Made by a program: the position numbers and the translations under genes | NCBI GenBank assembly: GCA_002490525.1 | Contig: DKUE01000028.1 | Span: 1-51,882, forward strand | Direction of reading: 5' to 3' | DNA from: Ruminococcaceae bacterium UBA7212 | GTDB taxonomy: Bacteria; Bacillota; Clostridia; Oscillospirales; Acutalibacteraceae | DNA: 51,882 nucleotides | Part shown: piece by piece, positions 1-9,045 of the stretch | How positions within the stretch are numbered: the stretch's first letter is position 1 | How the letters are laid out: each line of letters starts with the position of its first letter | The notes under the pieces: model-generated | Seen by the model: only the letters and a program-made list of their open reading frames with translations | Databases searched by the model: none | What the model was told of the DNA's origin: nothing

Positions 1-72
1 ATTTTCTCTTATTTACTCTGTTTTTCTCTAGTTTTTATATTATTTCCTGAAAGATTATTTTCGAAAAATAAT

Positions 73-100
73 TTACTTCTGCGGAAAATTGCGCTAAAAT
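73..100 (+). promoter_or_regulatory. candidate promoter for the TtcA-like gene
   Basis: A TTACTT box at 73-78 and a TAAAAT box at 95-100 are separated by 16 bases, 34 bases before the TTG start. The match to a vegetative promoter is moderate and the region is AT-rich, so chance is possible. Confidence 0.35.
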
Positions 101-133
101 ATTAGCAGTTTTTTCGAACGGAGGCATTGAATT

Positions 134-844
134 TTGAAAAAAATTTTAAGTCTGTGCCGTACCGCAGTGGATAAGTACAATATGATTGCAGAAGGTGACC
201 GTATTGCTGTAGGTGTATCCGGCGGCAAAGATTCTCTTATACTTTTATATGCGTTGGCACGTTTACGGGAATTCTATCCGATGCACTTTGAAATCGTTGC
301 AATTACGTTAGATTACCGCTTCAATGACATGTGCGGTGATTTTTCAGAAATAAAAGCGTTGTGTGACACCTTAAATATTCAGTACATTATCAAACCCACA
401 AACCTTTGGGAAGTAATTTTTAAAACACGGCAGGAAAAAAACCCATGCAGTCTTTGTGCGAAAATGCGCCGCGGTATTTTGCATGACACAGCTAAAGCCA
501 ACGACTGCAACAAAATTGCTTTAGGGCATCATTTGGACGATGCCGCAGAAACCTTTATCCTGAACCTATTTTCCGGTGGCAGAATCGGCTGTTTTTCTCC
601 TATCTCCTATTTATCCAAGAAGGAATTATATTTAATCCGCCCCTTGGTGTTTGCCCGTGAAAAAGAGGTTGCAGCGGCGGCAAAGCACTTGGCACTGCCA
701 ATAACCAAAAGCGAATGTCCCGCAGACAAAGTTACCAAACGGCAAACTGTTAAGGAACTTCTGAACGCATTAGAAAAAGACTATCCCGCTCTGCAAAAGA
801 AAATTGTAGGCGCATTAGAGCGCGGAGAAATTGACGGCTGGTAA
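134..844 (+). CDS. TtcA-family tRNA 2-thiocytidine-type PP-loop ATPase
   Basis: Cytoplasmic PP-loop ATPase of the TtcA/TilS superfamily. The family adenylates tRNA, and TtcA members then transfer sulfur to cytidine 32 using a [4Fe-4S] cluster. The PP-loop VSGGKDS lies near residue 30, followed by a CSLC pair near residue 100, GHHLDDAAET near 135 and a further Cys in SECPADK near 200. These match the three cluster cysteines of E. coli TtcA, which argues against TilS or a plain MesJ-like protein. The start is TTG at 134 with GGAGG about 10 bases upstream. At 236 residues it is shorter than E. coli TtcA (about 310) but typical of Firmicute homologues. It is a single gene followed by about 300 noncoding bases. 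The exact tRNA substrate is inferred. Confidence 0.85.
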   Translation: MKKILSLCRTAVDKYNMIAEGDRIAVGVSGGKDSLILLYALARLREFYPMHFEIVAITLDYRFNDMCGDFSEIKALCDTLNIQYIIKPTNLWEVIFKTRQEKNPCSLCAKMRRGILHDTAKANDCNKIALGHHLDDAAETFILNLFSGGRIGCFSPISYLSKKELYLIRPLVFAREKEVAAAAKHLALPITKSECPADKVTKRQTVKELLNALEKDYPALQKKIVGALERGEIDGW

Positions 845-1032
845 CCTTTCGTCTATTTTGCAAGGTAAAAATATTCAAAATGCAAAAAAACAACAAAAAT
901 ATGCATACACAAATAACCCGATATGCAAATCTTCCATTTTCTGACAATTAATTTTTTAACGAAGAAAATGTTCAAAACTCTGTTCATAATGTTAAAAACT
1001 TCGATTTTCAAGGTGTTTCAGGCATTTTTATA

Positions 1033-1075
1033 CGCGGCGGGATTGTAAAGGGCATTCCTTTACAATCCCGCCGCG
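1033..1075. repeat. perfect 19-bp inverted repeat in the 845-1159 gap
   Basis: Positions 1033-1051 are the exact reverse complement of 1057-1075, with a 5-base loop. The stem is GC-rich at its base. There is no immediate T-run on either strand, so it is not a standard intrinsic terminator, although it sits between two converging genes and may act as one. The rest of the 845-1159 gap is AT-rich and shows no gene. Confidence 0.7.
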
Positions 1076-1159
1076 TGCTGTAATGGCTTTCGACTTTACT
1101 CTGCATATTCTTTGCAAGACAACCTGCATTTCAAGACAATATATGAATATTGTAAAGTC

Positions 1160-2593
1160 TTAGACCAGTTCATTGCGTTTGTATGCAAAAACTCTTAACA
1201 GGGTTGCCTTTCCCCTATGACTGCGGATTCGGATTCGAATTTTTCTTGTGCGGTAGGTTTTTTTGAATCGACAAATACGCTTATGTCCGATAATTGTATA
1301 CTTACCGATTCGTTTCCAACGGTTCCCCCTCTGAATTGCTATATCAAACGCCTCAATTTGCTGTCCGGTACGGATGTTTTCCTGCAAAATCAGGCTGTCA
1401 AACGCAGTTTCCCTGCCGAAGTCCAAAATCAGTTCCGGTGTTTCTTCATCCTGTGCAGATTGCCAAAAGCTTTCATCCGCCTCTAAAACATTTCCGGCGC
1501 CGTGCTCATTATCGATCTCGCTGGTTGCACTTGCATGTGCCCCTTGCAATAGGTCTGTCGGAAATTCTCTATCCAGCATTCTGCCGAAGGAATCCAGCGT
1601 TAATGTGTCTATCTGATGGATTTTACCCGTTTTATCCGGCGGAATATTTAACAAAAGAGACGCATTACCGCCGACAGAGTTCAAGTAAATCTGAAATAGT
1701 TTATCAAGAGATTTAACCTTTCTATCCTCTTTTTCGTGATAAAACCAGCCGGGACGAATAGAAACATCCACTTCGGCTGGATACCAAATCAAATCGGTTT
1801 CACCCTTAATGGCTTTTCTTGAACCCAAATCCAGTACCATAGAATTATGCTTTTTTGCAAATTTTTTATCATCACTTTTTTGAGATTTCTCTGCAACATA
1901 TTCATTGATAGCAAGCCACGACGGCACAACACTCCATTCCGCTTTCCTGCAAACGCCCGCCTCGTTGCCTATCCAACGCACATCCGGACCGCTGATACTG
2001 ATGACAGCATCGGGCTGCAATTCACGCATTACCGCATAGTAGCCTTGCCAATCATATTTTTGTACTCGTCCGTTTTTCCCTTCACCGCAAGCGCCGTCCA
2101 GCCAAACACAAAAAATTTCACCGTAGTTGGTTAACAGTTCACGCAATTGGTTCTTGTAATAGGTATTGTACGGTTCACCCTGCCCGTATGTCGGTTCATG
2201 ACGGTCCCACGGAGATAAATACACACCGAATTTCAGTCCGTATTTCCTGCAGGCATCCGAAACCTCTTTTACAACGTCTCCTTTCCCGCCGCGAAACGGA
2301 CTGTTCTTGACAGAATACTCTGTATATGCACTTGGCCACAAGCAAAAACCGTCGTGATGCTTACAGGTCAAAATTAATCCGCGCATCCCCGCAGACTTTA
2401 TGGCTTTCGCCCACTGCTCTGCATCAAAATCTGTCGGATTAAATACTTCGGGCGGTGTTTTTCCATCGCCCCACTCCTGACCGATAAATGTTGTCATGCC
2501 AAAATGGCAAAACGCATAAAACTCCAATTGCTGCCACTTCAGCTGCCGTTCGGACGGCACAATTTTAGCAGCAATTTCATAGCTGTCACTCAT
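1160..2593 (-). CDS. alpha-L-fucosidase, GH29 family
   Basis: Retaining exo-fucosidase that removes alpha-linked L-fucose from glycans such as mucin or milk oligosaccharides. The N-terminal barrel has FCHFGMTTF, the ILTCKHHDGFCLWPS segment that lines the fucose site, and WLDGACGEG near residue 170, whose Asp is the expected nucleophile. The last 130 or so residues resemble a discoidin-like beta-sandwich (LILDFGRETAFDSLILQENI). There is no signal peptide, so it probably acts on imported oligosaccharides. I use ATG 2593 because AGAGG lies 8-9 bases upstream; the in-frame TTG at 2611 would place that ribosome site inside the gene. It is monocistronic and divergent from the hydrolase. The GH29 call is firm; linkage specificity is not readable. 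Confidence 0.93.
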   Translation of the reverse strand: MSDSYEIAAKIVPSERQLKWQQLEFYAFCHFGMTTFIGQEWGDGKTPPEVFNPTDFDAEQWAKAIKSAGMRGLILTCKHHDGFCLWPSAYTEYSVKNSPFRGGKGDVVKEVSDACRKYGLKFGVYLSPWDRHEPTYGQGEPYNTYYKNQLRELLTNYGEIFCVWLDGACGEGKNGRVQKYDWQGYYAVMRELQPDAVISISGPDVRWIGNEAGVCRKAEWSVVPSWLAINEYVAEKSQKSDDKKFAKKHNSMVLDLGSRKAIKGETDLIWYPAEVDVSIRPGWFYHEKEDRKVKSLDKLFQIYLNSVGGNASLLLNIPPDKTGKIHQIDTLTLDSFGRMLDREFPTDLLQGAHASATSEIDNEHGAGNVLEADESFWQSAQDEETPELILDFGRETAFDSLILQENIRTGQQIEAFDIAIQRGNRWKRIGKYTIIGHKRICRFKKTYRTRKIRIRIRSHRGKATLLRVFAYKRNELV

Positions 2594-2635
2594 GAGTGTT
2601 TCCTCTTTCAATGTTTTTATAGTTGAATTTAATAC

Positions 2636-2664
2636 AGTATATCATATATAAAGAAAAAATACAA
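2636..2664 (-). promoter_or_regulatory. promoter for the fucosidase gene
   Basis: On the minus strand TTGTAT (2659-2664) and TATACT (2636-2641) are 17 bases apart, 43 bases before the ATG. It lies back to back with the promoter of the hydrolase gene. Confidence 0.55.
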
Positions 2665-2691
2665 ATTGAACTGCAGCGCAACAGGTGTTGA

Positions 2692-2721
2692 TTGACAATC
2701 CGCAGTTAATCGTGATAAAAT
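2692..2721 (+). promoter_or_regulatory. promoter for the secreted hydrolase gene
   Basis: A consensus TTGACA at 2692-2697 and TAAAAT at 2716-2721 are spaced by 18 bases. A leader of about 60 bases separates the -10 box from the ATG at 2787. Confidence 0.6.
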
Positions 2722-2786
2722 TTATATAGTATTTATATCTATTTATTTAATTTTTTATTTATTATCAACAAACTTGGGGGCTCTGT

Positions 2787-4790
2787 ATGAAAAAGTTTCT
2801 TTCTGTTGTCTTAGTAGCATTACTCATCTCCTCGCTTCTGCCACTCGGTGCTTTTGCAGCAAAAAAAGAGCAAACCCCTTTAGTCATTTTGCAAGGCTAC
2901 AGCGGTCCGCGGTTAGACGATGCCGATACCGGGGAACAGGTGTGGAGCCTGGATTTCTCTAAAGTCAAAGACCGCATTGTTGCCGCACTGCCGGATATTG
3001 CCGGCACAGCGGGTGATGTTTTCCAGGGAAACACAACGCAGTTGGTCGATATTCTCGGCGGCGTGCTGCTGGAAACCATGGAGCCCATTGTTTGTAACCC
3101 CGACGGAACCTCAAAATATAATGTTGTACCGCACATTACTTCTGCCGCACAATCGCGAGTATCCACACTCCGTGCAAACGGCGAAGAAAATTTGATTGCC
3201 GAAACACATCTTGTTGAAATCATGGAAAAAGAGCGCGGTGCGGACAATATTTTCGTTTTCCATTTTGACTGGCGCAAAGGGCAGGTCGCTTATGCAAAAG
3301 CAATCGATGCATTTATTCAGGAAGTCAAAGAGCTGACCGGTGCAAAGCGGGTCGATATCTTTGGCTTAAGTCACGGTGGACAGTGCGGCGCCTCTTATTT
3401 GTATTATTACGGCTGGAAAGGCGACGCTCGCAAGGTCATTTTGGACGCCCCCGCTATAGGCGGTACATCTATGGTCGGTGATCCGATGCTCGGAAAACCC
3501 TTGAATTTAGATTATGCTAAAATTTTGGAATTTGTTGAGTTAGGACTCGGAACGGAAGAAGAATTCGAATGGCTGATTAAATATATCGGGTTTCGGAATC
3601 TGAATGCCGTACTTTCTGATTTATGTGAACGATACATCATAGATATTATCAAAAATATTCCGAGTATTTGGGACTTTTGCCCGCTGGCTGTATACGATGA
3701 AGCAAAATCTCTCCGTCTGGACCCGATTGAAAACGCAGAAATCATCGCCGCTTCCGACGCGTTCCATTATGATGCGCTACGCCATATGAACAAGGGCTTG
3801 GAGCGTGCACAAAAAGCAGGTACAAATATTGCGATTTTGACCAATTACGGTCACGAAAATGTAACGGGCAGTAACAAAAACTCCGATTACATTATTGATA
3901 CCGCCACCTCGTCGGGTGCTTTCTGCGCACCGTATGACAGTTGCTTCGCCGAGGACTATGCCGCAAAGGGTACAAATTGCAGTCATAAAAACCATCTGCA
4001 TATTTCTCCCGAGCGCAATGTAGATGCAACCACCGCCTATCTGCCCGACAACACATGGTTTATTAACGGACAGTTCCACGGCATGTATATTTTTGACCCG
4101 TACACGGAAGATTTTGTAAAAACGTTTTTCTTTACAGATACCATTCAAAACGTATTTTCCGATAAAAAATTCCCGCAGTTCAATTCCGCACAGAATCCCG
4201 TGGACAGCATTTATTTGCGGTTTGACGGCACCGCACCCGGCTACCACAGCGCAGCGGACACAAAACTGCTGATTCATAATCTTTCGAAGGAATACGAAAT
4301 TAATGTTTGGTATATTCAAGTCGGCGGCGCTAAATTTGAATTGAAGCCGACTATGAAAAAACGCATTGCGGCAGGTGAAACCGGCTACATTACCCTGCCC
4401 GATCATCTGCTTTCTGACTGTACCAATCCCTTTGATATTACGGTTGTGTATACGCTCTATAACAATCAAACACAGTTAAAGAGCAAAACCTTTACCTTTA
4501 CGCCCCTATCCGCTGCAGAGGCTGTGCAATACAGCTATTTAATTACTGCCGCACCGATTTCGGCAGAGATTACAGATTTGGGACGTCCTGAGAAAACAAC
4601 TAACACGGAAGTACCTAAGGACGAACCGACAACTGCAGAATCGGCGAAGCCTACACCGCCTGCTGATAAGGAGATTCCGAAAACAGAAGGTCAAAAACCG
4701 AGCGCACTGCCGTTTATGTTGACCCCGATTGCACTGGTCGGCGTATTCGCAGTCTGTGCGCAAAAGCGGAAACGAGCGGAAGAAATTTAA
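2787..4790 (+). CDS. secreted surface alpha/beta hydrolase (lipase-like) with IPKT-type sorting tail
   Basis: 667 residues with an N-terminal signal peptide ending near AFAAKK. An alpha/beta-hydrolase fold follows, with the nucleophile elbow GLSHGG at residues 193-198 (Ser195), resembling lecithin:cholesterol-acyltransferase/lipase-like esterases. A candidate late His lies in KNHLHISPER. A Pro/Thr/Glu-rich linker after residue 600 leads to IPKTEGQ, a hydrophobic segment and KRKR, the layout of a sortase signal, so the enzyme is probably displayed on the cell wall. The same tail pattern occurs in two other proteins of this window. Start ATG 2787 is preceded by a G-rich site (GGGGG) about 8 bases upstream. 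A lipid or ester substrate is inferred from the fold. Confidence 0.8.
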   Translation: MKKFLSVVLVALLISSLLPLGAFAAKKEQTPLVILQGYSGPRLDDADTGEQVWSLDFSKVKDRIVAALPDIAGTAGDVFQGNTTQLVDILGGVLLETMEPIVCNPDGTSKYNVVPHITSAAQSRVSTLRANGEENLIAETHLVEIMEKERGADNIFVFHFDWRKGQVAYAKAIDAFIQEVKELTGAKRVDIFGLSHGGQCGASYLYYYGWKGDARKVILDAPAIGGTSMVGDPMLGKPLNLDYAKILEFVELGLGTEEEFEWLIKYIGFRNLNAVLSDLCERYIIDIIKNIPSIWDFCPLAVYDEAKSLRLDPIENAEIIAASDAFHYDALRHMNKGLERAQKAGTNIAILTNYGHENVTGSNKNSDYIIDTATSSGAFCAPYDSCFAEDYAAKGTNCSHKNHLHISPERNVDATTAYLPDNTWFINGQFHGMYIFDPYTEDFVKTFFFTDTIQNVFSDKKFPQFNSAQNPVDSIYLRFDGTAPGYHSAADTKLLIHNLSKEYEINVWYIQVGGAKFELKPTMKKRIAAGETGYITLPDHLLSDCTNPFDITVVYTLYNNQTQLKSKTFTFTPLSAAEAVQYSYLITAAPISAEITDLGRPEKTTNTEVPKDEPTTAESAKPTPPADKEIPKTEGQKPSALPFMLTPIALVGVFAVCAQKRKRAEEI

Positions 4791-4804
4791 TGCACTTGCC
4801 AGTT

Positions 4805-4848
4805 AAAAGGAGCACAGTAGGATTTTGACCCTGCCGTGCTTCTTTTTA
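4805..4848 (+). terminator. intrinsic terminator after the hydrolase gene
   Basis: Imperfect GC-rich hairpin (GAGCACAG...TAGG paired with CCCTGCCGTGCTTC) followed by TTTTTA, just after the stop codon. Confidence 0.75.
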
Positions 4849-4945
4849 CTATTGGCCTACGCTTCTGTGTTAATAATCGCATCATTTTCTCTTCATTGGA
4901 AGAATAATGCCAATACTGTATTTTGAAATTATAATGCTCTTCGTT

Positions 4946-5878
4946 TTATTCTGTGCTGAAAATTGCCACAGCCTGCATACCCATAGAGCGATAACAGTTT
5001 TCAACCGCTTCACGCGGATACGATACAATTTCTTCCGCAGACAGCGGATCAGAAAAATAATACTTCTCCATGTCAAATCCGCATAAAACCATACAGTGCT
5101 GATTTACAGGATACAAAAAGGTTTCCGCTTTATCATAGGACTGCCATTGATATGCCTTTTCAATCGGCTGCATATCCTGAGTCACCCAAACGGCAATCGG
5201 AACGCCTACACCGATATATGTAATCGCCAGCTCACTCAACGGTTTTCCTGTTAAGTCCGCGACAATATACGTCTGCGGTACATAGCTTTTTAATGCCGAA
5301 GCAATCACGGGTGCAAAACAGCCGAAACCGCCGCGTGCTTGTCTCGGATTCCCCGCATACGCTTTAGATGGGTCAGGACCGTAGCGACAGCCCCAGCGCA
5401 GTTTTACGGGTTCGCACGGTAAATAGATGTCAACGAACTCTTCTGCTGAAACCGTGAATCCGCAATATTGCAATAAAGTTGCCGCACAAACCGCCTCACA
5501 GCCGTTCGGAAGCGCGTCGCCCTGCTGTAAATGCGGTACAGAAAGTATGGTTTTATACCGCGCATATGCAAACATCTCATTCAATTCTTTTTGCTTCGCT
5601 TGTAACTCGTTTTGCACAGAATACATCGAAGCGTACTCTGCGTATGGTACATCCTCTTCTGAAAATATTCCCTGTGGCACACTCGGACGTTCTTCCACGT
5701 GCGACTCAGCATCTGCCTTATTCATAAACGATGCATTGCTGAGTACAATATTCTTCGAAAATAAATTGACGCTGTGCAACTTATAGAACGCAATACTCAA
5801 CGCCGCGATACAAAGAATCAACAGTACAGATACAGCGGAAAGTGCGATTTGCATACGGCAGATTTTCTTTTTTTCCAT
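4946..5878 (-). CDS. C39-like cysteine peptidase, membrane-anchored
   Basis: Membrane-anchored papain-like peptidase of the C39_2 type. One transmembrane helix covers roughly residues 9-31. The catalytic domain has Cys127 in LPNGCEAV, His261 in NQHCMVLCGF and the Asp of YFSDPLS, in the order expected for the family. C39-like domains cut double-glycine leaders or cell-surface peptides; without a transporter partner the substrate is unknown. Start ATG 5878 is chosen because AGGAGA sits 7 bases upstream; the alternative ATG at 5899 would contain that site. It stands alone, between a terminator and the convergent hydrolase gene. Confidence 0.82.
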   Translation of the reverse strand: MEKKKICRMQIALSAVSVLLILCIAALSIAFYKLHSVNLFSKNIVLSNASFMNKADAESHVEERPSVPQGIFSEEDVPYAEYASMYSVQNELQAKQKELNEMFAYARYKTILSVPHLQQGDALPNGCEAVCAATLLQYCGFTVSAEEFVDIYLPCEPVKLRWGCRYGPDPSKAYAGNPRQARGGFGCFAPVIASALKSYVPQTYIVADLTGKPLSELAITYIGVGVPIAVWVTQDMQPIEKAYQWQSYDKAETFLYPVNQHCMVLCGFDMEKYYFSDPLSAEEIVSYPREAVENCYRSMGMQAVAIFSTE

Positions 5879-5901
5879 AATCGTTCTCCTATTCTGCAAT
5901 C

Positions 5902-5946
5902 AAAAAACGGAGAAAAGACCACCAAAGGTGATCTTCTCCCCGTTTT
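5902..5946 (-). terminator. terminator closing the GlpAB-like operon
   Basis: A long stem (AAAACGGAGAAAAGACCACC pairing with 5928-5946) with a 3-base loop. On the minus strand it ends in TTTTTT, just after the DUF1667 gene. It is symmetric enough to work in both directions. Confidence 0.8.
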
Positions 5947-5963
5947 TCATTTCTCAAAAAGCT

Positions 5964-6323
5964 TTACGCCTCGTTTGTTGCAACGATGTCTACCCCTGTA
6001 TTCAAGATATTCTTGAGTACTACATCGCCGATTTTTACAGGCGCAGTCAAAGTGACCTTATTGATTTCCGTCATACAGTCAAACAGCAATTCCTTCGGAA
6101 TCGGTTTTGCAGATTTGACAGGCACCACAGGCAATCTGCCACCCTCGACCTTGACGGTAGAGGTCAGCATCCGTTCGGGATGTGTGCACTCCTGCCGTGC
6201 ATAGCTGTCACCGCGTTTGCAGGTGTTTCCTGTCACGGATATAACCTGCCCGTTGTCGTCCAGATCTACAGTAATTGCACAGCCGATGGGGCAAGACACA
6301 CAAATTAAATCTCTTTTTTCCAT
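5964..6323 (-). CDS. DUF1667 protein, third member of the GlpAB-like oxidoreductase set
   Basis: 119 residues. The N-terminus carries CVSCPIGC and further cysteines (NTCKRGD, ARQEC), suggesting an iron-sulfur or metal site. DUF1667 proteins typically follow a GlpA-like and a GlpB-like flavoprotein in anaerobes and are thought to be an electron-transfer subunit of the dehydrogenase. Start ATG 6323 has AAGGAGG 9 bases upstream, placed in the end of the preceding gene, so translation is coupled. Last gene of the operon before the terminator. Confidence 0.88.
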   Translation of the reverse strand: MEKRDLICVSCPIGCAITVDLDDNGQVISVTGNTCKRGDSYARQECTHPERMLTSTVKVEGGRLPVVPVKSAKPIPKELLFDCMTEINKVTLTAPVKIGDVVLKNILNTGVDIVATNEA

Positions 6324-6327
6324 TGCG

Positions 6328-7584
6328 TTACGCCTCCTTCGTGCTGACGACAATTGTACTATCTGCCGGCAGATGCTTTACAACTTCTGCTTTTAAGGTA
6401 ATATATTCCATTTCGCCGGGCGTCATTTTCCGTTTTTTCTTGGAAAGCAGAACCTCATCACCGCAGGTAACCGTCAAAGTAACATTTTCAAGCACGCGTC
6501 CGACACGGAAATACAGTTTTACATCCTTGTCCGTTGCACGGTTGATATTTTGCGGAACAATATAGCGCACACCGTTTTCCCCTTTGGTATGTACCACACC
6601 ATCTTCCGCTTTTTCACCTTTAATATATTTCGCCGCACCCAAGCCTGCAAGTTTGCTCTCTTCGGTCACAAAGTCCACTAAATCGTGCACTTGCAGCACA
6701 TTACCGCAGGCAAATACGCCTTTGTGTGTAGTTTCACGATATTCATCAACCACGGGACCGTTGGTCACGGGGTCTAATGTGATACCCGCATTTTTAGAAA
6801 GCTCATTTTCGGGAATCAAACCTACTGAAAGCATCAAAGTATCACACGGGATGTATTCTTCCGTGCCGGGAATCGGTTTCAGATGCTCGTCCACATTTGC
6901 AACCGTAACGCCCTCTAAGCGCTCCTTACCGTGTGTTGCCACAACCGTGCAGGAAAGACGAAGCGGGATTCCGAAATCTTCCAAGCACTGAACGATATTA
7001 CGCGTAAGTCCACCTGAATACGGCATCAGTTCACAAACCGCTTTCACCTTCGCGCCCTCTAAGGTCATACGGCGCGCCATAATCAGACCGATGTCGCCCG
7101 AGCCTAAAATGACAACCGTTTTGCCCGGCATATAACCGTCCATATTCACGTATTTCTGTGCTGTACCTGCGGTCATAATACCCGCCGCCCGACTGCCCGC
7201 GATGGACAGCGCGCCTCTCGGACGCTCACGGCAACCCATAGCCAACACGATTGCTTTTGCCTGTATGGTCAAAAGCCCGTCAAAATTGTTCACCGCCGTC
7301 ACAACGTTGTCCGCAGAAATATCCAGCACCATAGTATCTACTTTTACATCGATATCGGTATTGTAAACCTGTTCGATAAATCGACCCGCATATTCGGGAC
7401 CCGAAAGCTCTTCACCGAAATAGTGCAAACCGAAGCCGGTGTGAATACACTGCTCCAAAATACCGCCGAGCGTGTCCGCGCGCTCCAAAATAAGGATTTT
7501 CTCAATCCCCTCTTCGTGTGCCTGCAACGCCGCCGCCATACCCGCGGGACCGCCGCCGACCACGACCAAATCATAATTCAGCAT
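6328..7584 (-). CDS. FAD-dependent oxidoreductase, GlpB/HcnB-like subunit
   Basis: Two-dinucleotide-binding-domain flavoprotein. The N-terminal FAD loop is VVVGGGPAGMAAA and a second Rossmann loop, VVILGSGDIGLIMARRM, lies near residue 160. Together with its upstream partner it probably forms an anaerobic glycerol-3-phosphate dehydrogenase-type complex passing electrons from substrate to an acceptor. Start ATG 7584 has AGGTG 7 bases upstream; the in-frame GTG at 7599 overlaps the previous stop and lacks a site. It lies 11 bases after the GlpA-like gene and 4 bases before DUF1667. Whether the substrate is glycerol-3-phosphate is inferred from the family trio; no glpK or glpF is nearby. Confidence 0.88.
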   Translation of the reverse strand: MLNYDLVVVGGGPAGMAAALQAHEEGIEKILILERADTLGGILEQCIHTGFGLHYFGEELSGPEYAGRFIEQVYNTDIDVKVDTMVLDISADNVVTAVNNFDGLLTIQAKAIVLAMGCRERPRGALSIAGSRAAGIMTAGTAQKYVNMDGYMPGKTVVILGSGDIGLIMARRMTLEGAKVKAVCELMPYSGGLTRNIVQCLEDFGIPLRLSCTVVATHGKERLEGVTVANVDEHLKPIPGTEEYIPCDTLMLSVGLIPENELSKNAGITLDPVTNGPVVDEYRETTHKGVFACGNVLQVHDLVDFVTEESKLAGLGAAKYIKGEKAEDGVVHTKGENGVRYIVPQNINRATDKDVKLYFRVGRVLENVTLTVTCGDEVLLSKKKRKMTPGEMEYITLKAEVVKHLPADSTIVVSTKEA

Positions 7585-7595
7585 TTCTTCACACC

Positions 7596-9026
7596 TCACT
7601 TTGTTTTCTCAAACAGAATTTTCGATTCGCCGCCGAATTTCGTAATTTCATTCATCGGCACATTCAACTCACGCGCAAGAATCTCTACGACCTTGGAACC
7701 GCAGAATCCGCCCTGACATCTTCCCATACCCGCGCGCGTGCGGCGCTTTACACCATCCACGTCCCGTGCGCCCGCAGGCGCATGAATCGCCTCCACAATT
7801 TCACCCTCGGTAATCGTTTCACAGCGGCAGATAATTCTGCCGTACGCTTTATTTTTCGCAATCAGTGCCTCACGCTCAGACTTTGTCATATGGCGGAAAC
7901 GAACAGGCGCTTCACGCGTTTCCGTATACACGGACTTTTCTGTCAAATTGGCTTTTTCTTTGAGCATACCCGCCACCATTTCAGCAATTGCAGGTGCCGC
8001 GGAAAGCCCCGGAGATTCAATTCCCGCCACATTTAAGAATCGGTCATTTTTTGCGGAAAATTCTATAATGAAATCATCCGTCACAGGATGTGCACGCATG
8101 CCTGCAAACGAGGTAATCGCCCCGCGTACATTTAAAGTCGGCACAGATTTTTTCGCCTTCTCGACAATAAACTCCAAGCCGTCCGGCGTGGTATCAACAT
8201 CTTCTTTATCATCTACATCCAAAGCAGAAGGACCAATCAACAGATTGCCGTCCACCGTCGGTGTAACCAAAACACCCTTTCCCATTTCGTTGGGGCATTG
8301 GAAAATCGTGTGGTCTGCCATATAGCCGAAGGACTTATCCAAAAGATAATACTCTCCCTTGCGTGCCACCAAAGAAATAGAATCATCGCCAATCATACGC
8401 GCAATATCGTCAGAATGAATCCCTGCGGCATTCACAACATATTTTGCCGCAATTTCACCAAGTGACGTCTCTAAAACAAATTCGCCGTTTTCCTCGCGGA
8501 TTGCCTGTACTTCACAGTTTCGCAAAAATTCCGCACCGTTTGTAACAGCGTTCTCTGCCGCTGCAATCGTCAACTCATAAGGACAAACAATGCCGGCAGA
8601 TTCAGAAAGAAGGGCACCGACCACCTCTTCGCTTACATGCGGTTCCATTTTCAGAACAGCATCTTTGTTGACAACTGAAAGACGTGGTACACCGTTTTTC
8701 ATACCGCGTGCATAAAGTGTTTGAACATGTTCCATTTCTTTTTCGGAAAATGCCAAAACCAAAGAACCGTTATTGCGGTACGGTACGGAAAGTGCCTTAC
8801 AGATTTGCGGCATCAATTCTGTACCGCGAACATTCAGTTTTGCTTTCAACGTGCCGTTTGCCGCATCAAAGCCACCGTGCACAATCGCACTGTTGGCCTT
8901 GGTCGTACCCATGGCGACATCGTTAAACTTATCCACCATAGCCACACGAACATTGAGCTTGGAAAGCTCACGGGTAATCAGTGCACCGACAACGCCCGCA
9001 CCAACCACCACTACATCGTATTTCAT
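7596..9026 (-). CDS. FAD-dependent oxidoreductase with BFD-type [2Fe-2S] domain, GlpA-like
   Basis: 476 residues. An N-terminal DAO-type FAD domain (VVVVGAGVVGALITREL) is followed by a C-terminal bacterioferritin-ferredoxin-like domain with CRC and CQGGFC cysteines near residues 395-435. This is the architecture of the catalytic subunit of anaerobic glycerol-3-phosphate dehydrogenase and related 2-hydroxyacid oxidases. Start ATG 9026 has GGGGTGAAG just upstream; the longer frame reaching 9131 runs through the preceding gene. First of the three redox genes and 19 bases after the DHHW-like gene, so it may share a transcript with the MBOAT pair. Confidence 0.88.
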   Translation of the reverse strand: MKYDVVVVGAGVVGALITRELSKLNVRVAMVDKFNDVAMGTTKANSAIVHGGFDAANGTLKAKLNVRGTELMPQICKALSVPYRNNGSLVLAFSEKEMEHVQTLYARGMKNGVPRLSVVNKDAVLKMEPHVSEEVVGALLSESAGIVCPYELTIAAAENAVTNGAEFLRNCEVQAIREENGEFVLETSLGEIAAKYVVNAAGIHSDDIARMIGDDSISLVARKGEYYLLDKSFGYMADHTIFQCPNEMGKGVLVTPTVDGNLLIGPSALDVDDKEDVDTTPDGLEFIVEKAKKSVPTLNVRGAITSFAGMRAHPVTDDFIIEFSAKNDRFLNVAGIESPGLSAAPAIAEMVAGMLKEKANLTEKSVYTETREAPVRFRHMTKSEREALIAKNKAYGRIICRCETITEGEIVEAIHAPAGARDVDGVKRRTRAGMGRCQGGFCGSKVVEILARELNVPMNEITKFGGESKILFEKTK

Positions 9027-9045
9027 AACTTCACCCCATAAAAAA

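Noticed and set aside
3777..4469. 230-codon minus-strand frame opposite the secreted hydrolase
   Set aside because: Antisense shadow with Cys/Arg-rich, non-protein-like composition.
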